Source of the DNA: Ctena decussata
Taxonomy: Eukaryota; Mollusca; Bivalvia; Lucinida; Lucinidae
Length of the DNA stretch: 64,000 bases
Direction of reading: 5' to 3'
Assembly (NCBI GenBank): GCA_963989385.1
Contig: OZ022512.1
Location: 24,635,899 to 24,699,898, forward strand
Shown: positions 33,787 through 45,500 of the stretch, one piece after another
Numbering within the stretch: the first letter of the stretch is position 1
Layout: each line of letters starts with the position of its first letter
Program-made: the position numbers and the translations under genes
The notes under the pieces: generated by a model
Told to the model about the DNA's origin: nothing
Databases searched by the model: none
What the model saw: only the letters and a program-made list of their open reading frames with translations

Positions 33787-36268
33787 TTGGGTTTCGTGTC
33801 ATAGGCGGAATGTGGAATCAGTCCTTTTTACACGACTATACCAGACTATAGTACAGAGAAAACTCAATCAGACTGCACATTCGCGCAATCTGATCTGAGT
33901 ATTCCATGTTTTAAGTGATATGCTCCGACATTCTGAGCCTAAAGAGCTAATGGGGTATAATTTATCTTCGCCGCAGCTGGTGTTGTGTCGTATAAAGTTT
34001 CCCCGTACATCATCATAGAGCAAATCTTTGGCATCGCAAGGCCTATTATGGGTCGGTTTAATGGTGGTGTTTCTTTGGGTCCTGTTCTGGGGGCGTAGGC
34101 TGTGTTGCGGCGTTGCACTGATGTGCAGGAACAGATTGCAATTTTCGTCTCTTTGGTGTGTTCCTTTCTTGCAGAGGACTTTTCTACGGAGTTTGTTTAA
34201 TTAATCAAAATTCGGTTATTTTTTCTGTTTTGAAAGATTATTTCGGCCGCGGAAATCCCACTAATCATACCAAAAGACAGCCAGGAAAGGAAATGAAACT
34301 CAAAAGCTACCATAGAAGGGAATCTCAAATCCTTCTTATGAGAAGAAAACAAATTAGCGAACAATTAATTTCAGCAAGTCAAATAACGAGTGTAACGTGT
34401 TGAAGATATAAAGATGAATAAGAATGACTTCGAGCAGTCAACAGAGAGGATGAAGAATATTTTGACTTACTGAAGAACAGTAACTCCAGACCATACAAGA
34501 ATAAGAAAACGAATGTGAAAAGTCTAGCATCACAAAAATATGACCAGTTTAAGAATATTATCTGCAATAAAGTAACCACCAGACTATTTTCTAAAATACG
34601 ATTTCAGAAGTCCAAAAGTTGGCCAAGAAAGGCGTTTTTTTCAAAGTGGATGAGGCCTAGGATATCAAAATGCTATATCGTTCCGTTGATAAAACCATTG
34701 TTCGATAATATTAGTGCCTGTGAATTTACGCAAAAACTGAGATTAGAAAAAAATGGCAACATTACTTACTACAATTAATGAAAAAGCAAAGATTTACGAA
34801 TTAATTTCAATTATGTTCTAATAAATTCGTTATACTTACTCTAATCACGACGTTCTGTTATAAAAAAAAAAAAAGGTTTATCCAATGCTTGTCGGGTTGT
34901 TATCAAAAAGTAAAGATTACCTTTCAACGTACAAACACTTATTCATACATGGTTTATGTGTTAACCATCATTCAATTTTTAAAAATCGAAATTATATGAT
35001 ATGAAGACTTATAGTGTTATATGAAAATTCATAAGTTGTCAAGTAGAGTTTAATCTATTTACAAACAATAGTTTTGGTTTTATTAGATTTAGTAATTAGC
35101 TTTTCTCAATTTTGGGGGCGCACTGCAAATTTAAATATTGGCTTAGTTGTTCTCTGTCAACAAATATATGAAATTGTGTTCATTTCGTGACGTATATTCT
35201 ATTGTTGCGATAAAAGGCAAAAATTCAAGTGAAATTCTAACATTGTATTGAAGTACCACCAACAGACGGAAATTGTAAGACCGGGACGGAGTTTATGACT
35301 TTATGTTGTCGTATCAAAAAAAATCGTATGACCATACCATACGTGTAATAACATTTTGGTGCGTACACGTAACGTCATCGACAACGTCCATGTCAACAAT
35401 GCGTTTTCTAATTGAAATATTGTTCAGTTTGAAGGTGTTAAACCCTCATTTAAAAGGATCATATGAGAAACAGAACCTTACGTTCGTTATCATTTCATAT
35501 GAACTTTATGAAACTCGCCAAAGGCTCGTTTCATAAATTTTATGTGAAATGACCACTCGTGTAAGATCCTCTATATGTTGAACAGTCTCATTTTAATCAC
35601 CTTCGAAGACTAGTCTCAAGTTATCTCAATCTTTAGACTTCCCTTATGATACATTTCCCAAGTACATTTTGACCTTGCAGCCAGAGATTCTCTCTGTTCC
35701 CCGAACGGTAATATTCCCGGCATCAGGCACTAATGTAGCAGGAGGGTTAAAACCTGAAAAGAAAACTTCCCTCAGGCGCTCTGATATGGATCTAAAACCA
35801 CGATACAAAGATTACAGAGCACACAACAACTAGGATTGAAGGCCTAGACAAGTCAGACTGGACATCATACCTGTATACGTATATACACGTCATGCTTCGG
35901 ACAGTTTACCACAAATGAGTAGAATTCATTGTTTTCTTACTTACTTCTGAGATTTTTTTTTTCTCTTTTTTTTTTTATGCTGTCTTACTGAAAAAGTGAC
36001 TGTTGAGCTGTTACGCATCGATACTTATTCAGAAGATGAAGGAATAGTTTATAATTATTATTATTCATTATCTAAACTTTCATTATTGAACTTTTTTTAA
36101 AACTATTTTAAAGTTAGAGATGTATCAACTGGTTTTCGGTGTGCAAACTTAAATGAAAGGAAAACAAATGGTCCGGTCCATTAGGTGTGAAATAGGTATA
36201 GAAATTAGTTTTGATAAATATCTAGCTTTTACACTCCTGCCATGAAGTGTTGTCTGTTTGTTTGTAAA
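33787..36268. other. Gene-free stretch
   Basis: AT-rich with poly-A/T tracts (34861-34874, 35950-35977). Several 60-90 codon ORFs (34158-34403, 34515-34778) have no recognisable motif and low-complexity flanks. An open minus-strand stretch of about 85 codons without Met lies at 33950-34205. None is supported. Confidence 0.5.
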
Positions 36269-36539
36269 TTGAGACGCGACACGACAAAACAAAGTGGCAT
36301 CATGTGCCCAGCAAAGACCTATATCAGTCTAGGCACCTGCCCAGTCTGATCAGAGCTGGGAAATGGCTGTTCACATGGCTGCCGCTGCTGTTGTTTTTGA
36401 TGATGACTAGTTTTTTTTTTTTTTTTACTTTCCCACATGGTGTCTTGGGTTGGATCTAGAATTGAATTATGTCAGTTCCTGAGAATTTTCCTCCTTCCTT
36501 TGCTGTCCGCATGGAGGTTTTGTCGTGTCGCGGCTCAAT
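36269..36539 (+). repeat. Family A copy rearranged by a family H segment
   Basis: 36269-36356 is the left part of family A; 36357-36497 is family H; 36498-36539 returns to family A (TTTGCTGTCCGCATGGAGG, then TTTTGTCGTGTCGCGGCTCA). The family H segment contains the uninterrupted site GTCAGTTCCTGAGAATTTTC. Confidence 0.85.
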
Positions 36540-36695
36540 TATCAATGCGTACATATTCATCTACAAGAAAGATCAAATTGAGTTGATACTATTTGTTTCC
36601 CTTGCCTCCTTTGTTGCAGAAGGCTAGTCATAGAGAAAAGAGCTTGCTGTCAGAGAGAGCGAGTTCTCTCCATTAAGTATATCTGAACTTGCTCT

Positions 36696-36721
36696 GAGAG
36701 AAAGAGAGAGAGAGAGAGAGT
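36696..36721. repeat. (AG)n microsatellite
   Basis: GAGAG run of about 26 bp. Confidence 0.9.
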
Positions 36722-36903
36722 TTTTCCATTAAAAATAATGTCAACTGGACAAGAGATTCATATGCATCGGAAGCTAAACCTATTCTGTTTAAAATTATAT
36801 CGCTTGAAAAGAGTGTAGCTATACACCTCAAAAAAAGTTCAGCAAGACTTTTGCAACAGCAACCTATATATTATTATAACTGAATTAGAAGTGCATCTGG
36901 CCC

Positions 36904-37040
36904 CGAGGTTATAAAACTTGAGTACATCCTCAAACTCAAAATAAAGCACACTGATTGGTTGCTTCCGAGCACATGCTCGGAAGCAACCAATCAGTGTGCT
37001 TTATTTTGAGTGAGATTATTCTCACGTTTTATAACCTCGA
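36904..37040. repeat. Family F foldback MITE, single-hairpin form
   Basis: CGAGGTTATAAAACTTGAGT to GTTTTATAACCTCG, with a near-perfect central stem AAAGCACACTGATTGGTTGC around GAGCACATGCTC. Confidence 0.95.
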
Positions 37041-37224
37041 ACTCAGGTTTAGGCGGCTGCAAAACTCTCTTCAGCTCGTCTATACAAAGTACAGGAAGAG
37101 TTATTGTTGTAACCCCGGTGCCAGCGTCAGCGTCTGCGTCCGGATGCTTTGGGTTAATGTTTTTAAAATTAAAATCCTAAAGAGTTCCTTCAAGAGCAAA
37201 TAATACAACCAGAAGAAGGAGCAT

Positions 37225-37270
37225 GGGCTAGACTGCGTAGTTTCGGCTAATAAAGCCTCATCAGTGGCCC
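37225..37270 (-). ncRNA. Hammerhead ribozyme (type I, short stem III)
   Basis: Read on the minus strand from 37270: GGGCCA, core CTGATGA, stem II GGCT-TTATT-AGCC (4 bp, 5-nt loop), core GAAA, a stem III of three pairs (A-U, C-G, U-A) around loop ACGC, the cleavage triplet GTC, and TAGCCC closing stem I (five of six pairs with GGGCCA). All invariant core residues are present, so self-cleavage after the GUC is predicted. Hammerheads with such tiny stem III are known from Penelope-like elements and retrozyme-type repeats, where they normally act as dimers. The broken Penelope-like element starts only about 300 bp to the right. Confidence 0.85.
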
Positions 37271-37685
37271 TGACAATATCTGGTGTAAACCAGAAAAAAA
37301 ACAAAATGAAATTTCTTAATTTTAATTGGGCAGTCGATTCAAAGACCGACTAGTAAGACCCATATATCCTTAACCTCCGGATGGGTTTACTTGACAGTTT
37401 CACAGATGTTAGAAAATGGCCTTAGGTTTTATACAGTACAACCCACACTTTCCATGGTGACCCTGAGGTCAAGATCATGAACTAAGTAATATTAATAAAA
37501 AGAAATTAGGGTGTTCTGGGTTTAAGATTTTTTAATAATACGATATGGTAAAATTTAGGGAGATATATCTTACAGACACAATATTTCGGTAGCACTGGAT
37601 CCAATCGGGATGCTAAAATGCTTTAAAATTGATTATAAGTGGAGAAATCATCATTAACAGTGCAATTGTCAATTGTCAATATGTT

Positions 37686-37721
37686 ACCTAAGCGCATTCG
37701 CCTTTCGGCTTCATCAGAGGT
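37686..37721 (-). ncRNA. Degenerate hammerhead-like motif in the left arm
   Basis: Minus strand: ACCT, CTGATGA, A, GCC-GAAA-GGC, GAA, TGCGCTT, AGGT. Stem I (ACCT/AGGT), core and stem II are present, but stem III is not formed, so it is probably inactive. The corresponding place in the right arm (41426-41457, plus strand) keeps GCCGAAAGGC but has lost CTGATGA. Confidence 0.55.
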
Positions 37722-38742
37722 TTCAAACAATAAAAACAATGAAACAATAAGCAAAAATATTTACATTTCGAAAAAATATTTGAAGATAAAAAAAAAGATA
37801 AGCTTCTAAAAACAAATATGAACAAAAATTCCCCTTAGCGGCGACCATGCAGTTCAAATTATGAAATTAGAATGGCTGACAACGCTAAATGTTGCGCAGT
37901 GGTCTTGCACATGCAGGAATAAACACAACGCTATAACAATCAAAGTATAAAACACGGTTACATTGTATGTACAAGAGTCAAGTCTCGCATTGTTGCAGCT
38001 TGTTAAACCATGAAACTGCTTTGCAACTTGGTGGATTGCTGGTTGTACTGGATTCATTGGTCCCCAGAGATGGCACAATTGTCCCTACCAGGGAGAAGAG
38101 AAATGAAGTTTAACATTGTATGGGAATAGAAACACAAAAAAGGTAGTTGCGCCTGCTGCAAGCGCAGCAGGCTCTTCAATATCTTATCGGTTGACAATAG
38201 TCACGGCACCTACGATCAAAGAACAAAGACAAAAAGGAGACAAAGGGGACAAAGAGACGTCCCGTACCTACTGCGAGTGCGATGGGCACTTTTCAGTCTA
38301 CAGTCAATATAGGCAGCAAGGGCGTAGCTACCTATACGGCAAATACGCAAGTGCGTATTGAAATTTTGTCAAAATTGACAAAATCTCAAAACGCACCTGC
38401 ATATTTGCATGCTGAAAATTTATAAATTAGACAATATTTCAATGCCAATTACCAAAGTGGCTGAAATACTAGCTTTCCCTTCAAGAAGTAGAGAATAAAA
38501 CATGGTTGTGCGTATTATGAAATTGCTCCTAGTTACGCCCCTGGGCAGGACACCGCACATGCATACTGTTAACTAACCCCTTGAAGGTATGCTAGAGTTG
38601 AACGGTCCTATGAGGCAGTGTTTCAGCCGATTTCAGACCGTTTCACAGGCAGAGGGAGAGAAAGTGTAACACGATAGATAAGAAGAGTTAATCCAAACAA
38701 CCACATGTCACACCTACAAGTACAGCAGACCTCTGTGCGGAA

Positions 38743-39640
38743 TTACCAACTGTTGTGAGAGAGCTTCACGATATCATCGCTCTCACGGGCTTTTCTGGTA
38801 TCACTCGAGCACTGAACATCATAGTCGATGTAGCAAAGCGAGACACGGCTGTTAAACTCGTGGTCATGTACGTGTAAGTGCTCGACGACAGGTGACCTCT
38901 GAAATCTTCGCTTAGTCCAGTCAGAGCAGTGGCCATTCATGTGCTCATTAAGTGCACGTTTTGTTCGCCTACGTACTTTTTGCCATACTGAGTACAAGTG
39001 AAAAGGTAGATGCCATTTGCAGATTTGCAGTTTGTCTGTTTCCTGAGTTTTTCTGACGCTCCTGATGATTTGGCTATTTGGGTTGTTGTTATCAGTTTAC
39101 AAGTAAAGCATCTTGTACACATGGCTTAGGATCCCCTGTGGGCCCATCACCAATAGGGTCTGGGTTGAGCTTTGCGCGAACATGAATATCCCTTAGACTT
39201 TTTGGCCTTCTGTATGCCATTATTGGCTTCTGAGAAACGTTTTGAAGACTCGATGATCGGCCAGTATTTGTTGACAATCTCCTTGACTTTAGGTAGCTCT
39301 GGATGATATGTCAGCAAGAAGGGGATCAAAGTGTTTTGACGGTTCTACCTTTGGCTGGTAGCTAAGTAGGCCTTCTCTGTGATCTAGCTTTCGAATTCGC
39401 TATGACAATTGCTTGAATGCTGTAACCTCGTCTTCGAAGCTGTCTCGACAACTCTATTGCCCTATACTCAAATGTATCAAGATTTGAGCATCCTCGCCGG
39501 ATACGGAGGGCCAAACTGTATTGAACATTTCTACTGCAGTGTTTCGGATGCCAGCTTGAGGGAAGAAGGTATTGATGTGTGTCTGTAGGTTTCGTATACA
39601 GGTCCACATCAATTTCGTTCCTCACAATCCCAGAGATGAT
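38743..39640 (-). pseudogene. Penelope-like RT C-terminus plus GIY-YIG endonuclease, frameshifted
   Basis: In order on the minus strand: VDLYTKPTDTHQYL and LSRQLRRRGYSIQAI (RT thumb side and linker, 39625-39362); IPFLLTYHPELPKVKEIV and KRFSEA (39329-39147); AYRRPKSLRDIHVRAKLN (39277-39092); CTRCFTCKLI and NGIYLFTCTQYGKKYVGE (the zinc-finger CxxC and the GIY..KYVG catalytic start, 39122-38937); NEHMNGHCSDWTKRRFQRSP and a DHEFNSRVSLC tail (38997-38743). Each block is in a different frame from the next, so several indels separate them. The conserved RT palm (YxDD) lies outside this fragment. Confidence 0.85.
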
Positions 39641-39786
39641 GTCCAGAAACAGATGCTCCTCATTAGAGACCTCAGCCGTGAATTATATGGTAGGGTGAAA
39701 GCTGCTCCCTACCAACATTTCAGGGACGATAAGAGGACGACTAGAGATCAATCACCCTCATGTACTGACAGCCATTTTTTTCGGTC

Positions 39787-40447
39787 CTAGTCACCCTTAT
39801 TGATACGATGAGGTCGTATGTTATTCAGTCGTCGGATCCAGTAGCGATCATGCACTTTTCTGGTATCGTTTGACCACTGAGCATCATGTACGATGAAGCA
39901 AAGGGAGACATGACTGTTAAACTCGTGGTCATGCAAGTGGAATTGCTCGACGACAGGTTCGTTTCGTCCAGTTAGAGTGATGGCCATTCATGCGCTTATT
40001 AAGTGCACGTTTGAGATACAGATTTGATTTCTTTCTGAATCCCTTTTGTATATTCTATTCTTGTTTGTATTGCCTATCTAATAATGTCAGAATGTTGCTA
40101 ACACAAATAAAATAATGTTTACACTAAGTGCACGTTTTGTTTCGCCTACGTACTGTTTGCCACACTGAGTGCACGTGATTAAGTAGACGGTAGCGAAGTA
40201 GGCATTCTCTTCTCTGTGATCTTGCTTTCGAAGTCGCTGTGACAATTGCTTGAGTGCTGTAACCTCGTCTTCGAAGCTGACGCCCTAGGCTCAAATGTAT
40301 CAAGACTTGAGCATATTCACCTGATACGGAGACCCAAACTGTATTGAAATTTCTACTGCAGTGTTTGGGATGGCAGCTTGAGGGTAGATAGTATTGATGT
40401 GTGTCTGTAGGTTTCGCATACAGGTACACAACAATCTCGTTCCCCAC
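39787..40447 (-). pseudogene. Second Penelope-like fragment, internally deleted
   Basis: 40447-40124 repeats the RT C-terminal block (VYLYAKPTDTHQYYLPSS, QLRRRGYSTQAI) and then jumps directly to VWQTVRRRNKTCT, the region just before NEHMNGH in the endonuclease, so the linker and GIY motif are deleted. 39987-39787 supplies the endonuclease end (VVEQFHLHDHEFNSHVSLC, WIRRLNNIRPHRINKGD). A 110-bp AT-rich insertion separates the two parts. Confidence 0.8.
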
Positions 40448-41756
40448 AAGCCCAGAAACCCATGCTCCTCATTGGAGACCTCAGCCGTGAATCTAATGGT
40501 AAAAGCTGTTTGGTTCTTGGAGGAAAATCTCTAGCTTGTCATTGCCATGCGTCCATTTCATGTCCAGGTCGTCAATAAATGTGAACAATGAAATGGTTTT
40601 AGACTAACTGATCTGAGAAGTTGTCTCTCTTGATACATTTGAGTCTAGGGCAACAGAGTTGTCGCCTCAGCTTCGAAGACGAGGTTACAGCGACTTATAG
40701 GGGAGACTCGAAACTGTCTCACAACAGTTGGTAATGCCGCACAAAGGCCTGCTGTACTTGTAGGTGCGGTATGTGGTTGTTTTGATTAGCTTGTCTTGTG
40801 TGTTTTTCTCCCTCTCTCTGTGAAACGGTCTGAAATCGGCTGAAACACTGCCTCAGAGAACCTTTCAACTCCGATATACCTTCCGGGGGATAGTTGACTG
40901 GATGCATGTGCGGTGTTCGTCCGATATTGACTAAAGACTGACAAGTGCCTGCTGTGCTGCAGTAGGTACGGGGCGTCTCTTTAGTCCCTTTTTGTCTTTG
41001 TTCTTTGGACGTAGATGCCGTGAACAGTGTCCACCGATGAGATGGTCTTTATCCAGCTGCGCTTGCAGCAAGTGCAGCATTTTTTTTTACTTTGTTTGTT
41101 TGTTTGTTTCTATTCCCACACGATCTTAAACTTCATTTTTCTTCTCCGTGGTAGGGACAAATGTGCCGTCTCTTGGGATCATTGAATTCAATACAACTAA
41201 CAACCCACTAAACATTACTTCAGTTGTAAGTAACAGTTTCGCGGTTTCACAAGCTGACTCTTGCACATATTCGAGTTTTATACTTTGATTGTTGTAGCGT
41301 TGTGTTTATTTCTGTATGTGCAAGACATTTGCATAACATTTAGGCGTTGTCAGCCATTTTAATTTTATAGTTTCAACCTGCATGGTCCCCGCTAGGGGAT
41401 TATTTTGTTCATTTTTGTTTTTAGAAGCTTGAAGCCGAAAGGCGACAGCGGTTAGGTAACATATTGACAACTTACGCAATTAATGATTATCTCTCCATAT
41501 AGCCAACATTAAATCATTTTAGCATCCCGAGTGGACCCAGTGCTACCGAAAAACTATGTTTGTTAGATGTATATATATATATTGAGATAATCATAAACTG
41601 CACAATTTGTCAATTTGTCAATTTGTTACCAGTTTACAAAATATGCACTGTTAATGATTTTCTACATTTATAGCCAATATAAATCATTTTAGCATCCTAT
41701 GTGGATCCATGGGTACCGATATATTGTATTTGTTAGATGTATATTCCCCAAATCTT

Positions 41757-41759
<3 letters not shown>

Positions 41760-41836
<77 letters not shown>
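41760..41836. repeat. (AT)n microsatellite
   Basis: Uninterrupted TA repeat of about 77 bp at the right boundary of the Penelope-like remnant. Confidence 0.95.
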
Positions 41837-41839
<3 letters not shown>

Positions 41840-42499
41840 TCTTTTTGGTTCAATTCCTGCTTGTTCTTGTCATATTTATTAAACCAGAGTTCAGTCATTC
41901 ACTCACTCATTGATCACTACATCTGCCGAACCACTCGGGGTGTTGAAACACTTGCCTTTCATATACGGTTGTTAACCGCATGCATTTTAACACTTCACGT
42001 GCAGTTAGAAACCGTTTATAAAGCCTTCCGAGGTCGTCATAAAATCTGACTTCAGCATCAGTGGCGTGCACAGTAATAAACGTATTCATAACGTCGAAGC
42101 ATGACATTACCATCGGCACTGGAAGTGACGTTTACAAAACGTATACAGAAAAAGACGTAATCGCTTGAGGAAGACAGTTTCTTTCAAAACAGTTGTACCA
42201 ACGTGTTCAAGTATTCTTACAAGAAAATGATTGATGTAATGACAGCGATCTGGTGCATTTTAAACAGCTGCCGCATGTGAGCCCCTCGGGAGGTGTCGTG
42301 AAACCCTCACTTTTCAGGCTTTAGTTTTCAACTCCTCCCTCGGGACCCAGCAGATAATAATGCATAGACAGTCATGTTTTATCCCTCAAGGAAAGATTAC
42401 GGAAATTGATCCCTGTGAGTGTGTGCGGTTGTAGTCGCAGATATACCAATTGATACAAATTGGACGAGTTGTCTACCGTCCAATATTGATGTGTTTACA

Positions 42500-42523
42500 A
42501 TGGATACGCAGAAAGCTAGAAAG
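42500..42523 (+). CDS. ASDURF: ASDURF exon 1 (tentative)
   Basis: Eight codons MDTQKARK followed by donor GTAAATA. Phase 0 junction with exon 2. Chosen because no closer candidate with ATG, donor and correct phase was found. Confidence 0.55.
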
Positions 42524-45500
42524 GTAAATAAACATTGATAAATGTTCGAATTTATTGGGGTTTTTTGTAGATCTGAATGAGTAAACCATATGCCGTTATG
42601 CTGCCATGATGACGCCCCGTCTAAACTTACCGTTTTAATCTTAACTACTGTGGCGTAATTTACTTTCACATTTGTTTTACAGATACATGTATCCTAATCA
42701 CGGGGGTGGGGGTGGGGGGAGGACTTTCTTTTCTCTTAGAAACACGTTACACATTTGTTTTACAGATACATGTATCCTAATCACGGGAGGGGGGAGGTCA
42801 CTTGGTCTTTAAAGGGGTACAGATGTGCCGCTGGAACTCTCAAATGCCAAAATATATACCTATTCATTTATTTTGTATCAAATTTGGACCTATTAATGTA
42901 TACTGCAGAAAAATGCCTAGATTAGCTCATGTTAAGCTGTTAAGCCTTGAAGAAAATTCAAGAAATTAGTATGCTGAGAAGATTTGTTGTCTTTGTAATT
43001 GATATTTGTTTCTTTTTTATAACAAAAATCAGATAAGCTGGCTGTTATATATAGAGTTTGGAGAAATAAGACCTATTCGTGTATTTTGTCTGTAAAATCA
43101 TACCTATTGATGTATCTGGCAGTTCAACAAAGTAGGGCTATTCCAGCGGCACATATATATACTCTGCTTTATAATGGAAGTGATCCCCCCCTAATGTCCT
43201 GTAATGATGTTAAAGTGCACAGGCAGACAGCAGACCGTACTTTGCTTTCCCTGTTTGTAATGTGTGTGTGGGGGGAGAGAAGGGTACTGGGGCAGGGGTT
43301 GGGGGTAGTGTATGTGTGCCCGGGAGGGGGGGGGAATATTCGGGCTGGACAATGATATTTAACTATGAATCAGAACGAAAGCACAGGGGATATTCATCTA
43401 TTTGGGGAATGAATTATGCAGGGAAAGTAGTGCAGCCTTAATACCCGCATTCCACTGGACGGCGCTTCCACTGCGGTCCGAAATTTTGCCGGGCCGGGTA
43501 GCGCAATCGGTAGGGCACCTGACTCGTAAGTCAGAGGTCCTGGGTTCGAATCCCGGTCTGGCCACATACTTTCGTTTCTCCTTCCGCTGAGTCAAGAAGG
43601 GCAGTTGTCAGTTACTGGCCAAAGTATGTGCACTTAGTACTGGTTAACCGCTTAGGAGGTCTAAGCCTGCCCAGGAATAGTGTGGTTAGGTTAACTGACC
43701 GTCCCGACATGACCTTAGTTGTTTACCGTGGACGTTAAGCATCAAATCAACCAACCAACCGAAATTTTGGACAAAGCGCCATGAATCGTAGCAGAAGCGG
43801 CAGCAGCGCAGGAGAAGCTTCTAGGTCGCAGTGAAAGCGTATCAGAAGCGGCATGATTGCCAAGTCACGGTGCTTGTTTTGACTCTGCTCAAATTTACAT
43901 AGCGGAATCGCCGTGGACTCAAAGCGCAATGAAAGCGTAGTAAGAACGTAGAGCTCTCGAAATTCATGAACGCAGCAGCAGCGGGAGCAACGCAGCAGCA
44001 GCGCAGCGGGATCGTTCATACCCCCATTCCACTGGATGGCGCTTTGACTGCGCTCTTGGCGATCATGCCGCTTCTTCAAAATTTTCGAAATCGCCGCAGA
44101 AGCGTAGGTATTTTCCAAAACTTGGGACTCGTGCGCTTCCAGTACGCTGCCGGTACGCTTCTAATACGATCTCGTCACGCTAGTCACGACGCTGCCGCGA
44201 TTTAGCTGCGCTTCTGCTACGCTTAACGGACATCGAGGGCGCTTCTAATACGCTGCCACTACGACAAAGGATTTCAAGCTACGCTTGATCTACGCTTATT
44301 ACGATGCATTTGCGATCGTGCTACGACCTAAGCGCGGGAGCTGCGCTCATGCTGCGCTTTGTAACCGCTTCTATGTAAATCGGCGGAGAATCGGGTTCAG
44401 CAGAAGTTAGCCACCAGCCTTCAAACAATATTGATAATATAACAATTCCAGTGGCTATGATCCAGCTGGCAATCATGAACTAGTGACTTCGAACAACTCG
44501 TCTTGTTCTTCTTGCTGTTCAGGCTCAACTGGGGCCTCTGCTCAGCGTTCTGAAGGGCGCCTATCTGGCTCAGTTTAGAGAGCAAGAGCCTGGCCCCCCT
44601 GCCAAAAGCAGAAGGCGAAATCCACACCCAGGCCTGGTCAGGAGACTATTTTCACGCAGCCTGTACCGCAGGAGAGGGTATTCCAACTCCTGCTCCGGGC
44701 ATCTTGAATGAAACGTGAGAATCGAGTTATGAACGTCGTGGAAACGCGGCGTTTTCATGCCCAGATCGGCATTAGAGCAGAGGAAACGCAGATAAAGCGC
44801 CAAGAGCGCAGCGGAAGCGTCGTGGTTGCGCTATTCATAAATAATAGAGTCGCAGCGGAAGCGGCAAGAGCGCAACGGGAGCGCAACGGGGGCGCAAAGA
44901 GCGTAGCAGAAGCGTAGCTGGATCGCAGACAAATCTCACGGCGCTGTCGGCACGATCCCGCTGCGCTGGTGCTGCGTTGCTCCCGCTGCTGCTGCGTTCA
45001 TGAATTTCGAGCTACGTTCTTACTTCGCTTTCGTTGCGCTTTGAGTCCACGGCGCTTCCGCTACGTAAATTTTGAGCAGAGTCAAAACAAGCGCCGTGAC
45101 TTGGCGATCATGTCGCTTCTGATACGCTTTCACTGCGACCTAGAAGCTTCTCCTGCGCTGCTCCCGCTTCTGCTACGACTCATGGCGCTTTGTCCAAAAT
45201 TTCGGAGCGCAGTGGAAGCGCCGTCCAGTGGAATGGGGGTATCAGTAACCTTCAATAGCATCTCATCTCAAAGGCGTGCATTCTTTTCTCTTACTCTGAT
45301 GTCAAGGTCCATGACTCACAGGCATACAGAAATATGGATATGACAAGGGAGCGCACTAGTCCAGCTCCGTACCGAAATTATTTCAGAAACAAAGTTTCTA
45401 AACTTGTTTCTGGGTATTTTCCGGTCCAGAGCTGGGCTAGGGAGCGCACCAGTTCCACTTTTGATCCAAGAGATACGTTCTTATCTCTCCATATTGGCTT

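Larger units (their letters stand above)
37555..41755 (-). mobile_element. Penelope-like retroelement remnant between inverted arms
   Basis: Left arm 37555-38762 and right arm 40719-41755 are inverted relative to each other (for example GGATGCTAAAATG at 37609 versus CATTTTAGCATCC at 41516 and 41685; TTCAGCCGATTTCAGACCGT at 38621 versus its complement at 40824-40843). Between them lie two rearranged copies of the C-terminal RT and GIY-YIG endonuclease region on the minus strand. Inverted pseudo-LTRs are a known Penelope-like arrangement. The right arm's outermost segment is doubled (41461-41580, 41620-41755). All frames are broken. Confidence 0.75.

Noticed and set aside
33950..34205. Open minus-strand frame of about 85 codons containing RTGPKETPPLNRPIIGLAMP
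   Set aside because: No Met, no clear splice sites, no recognised homology; length is within chance.
41699..42049. 116-codon ORF with an Ile/Tyr repeat
   Set aside because: Mostly the (AT)n microsatellite.
43498..43575. Functional tRNA at the SINE head
   Set aside because: Anticodon loop is 6 nt, and the sequence continues into a SINE body with an 11-bp target duplication.
43747..44118. 123-codon Cys/Leu-rich ORF, and the similar 44969-45343 ORF
   Set aside because: Both are translations of the GC-rich inverted arms of one foldback element, in opposite orientations.
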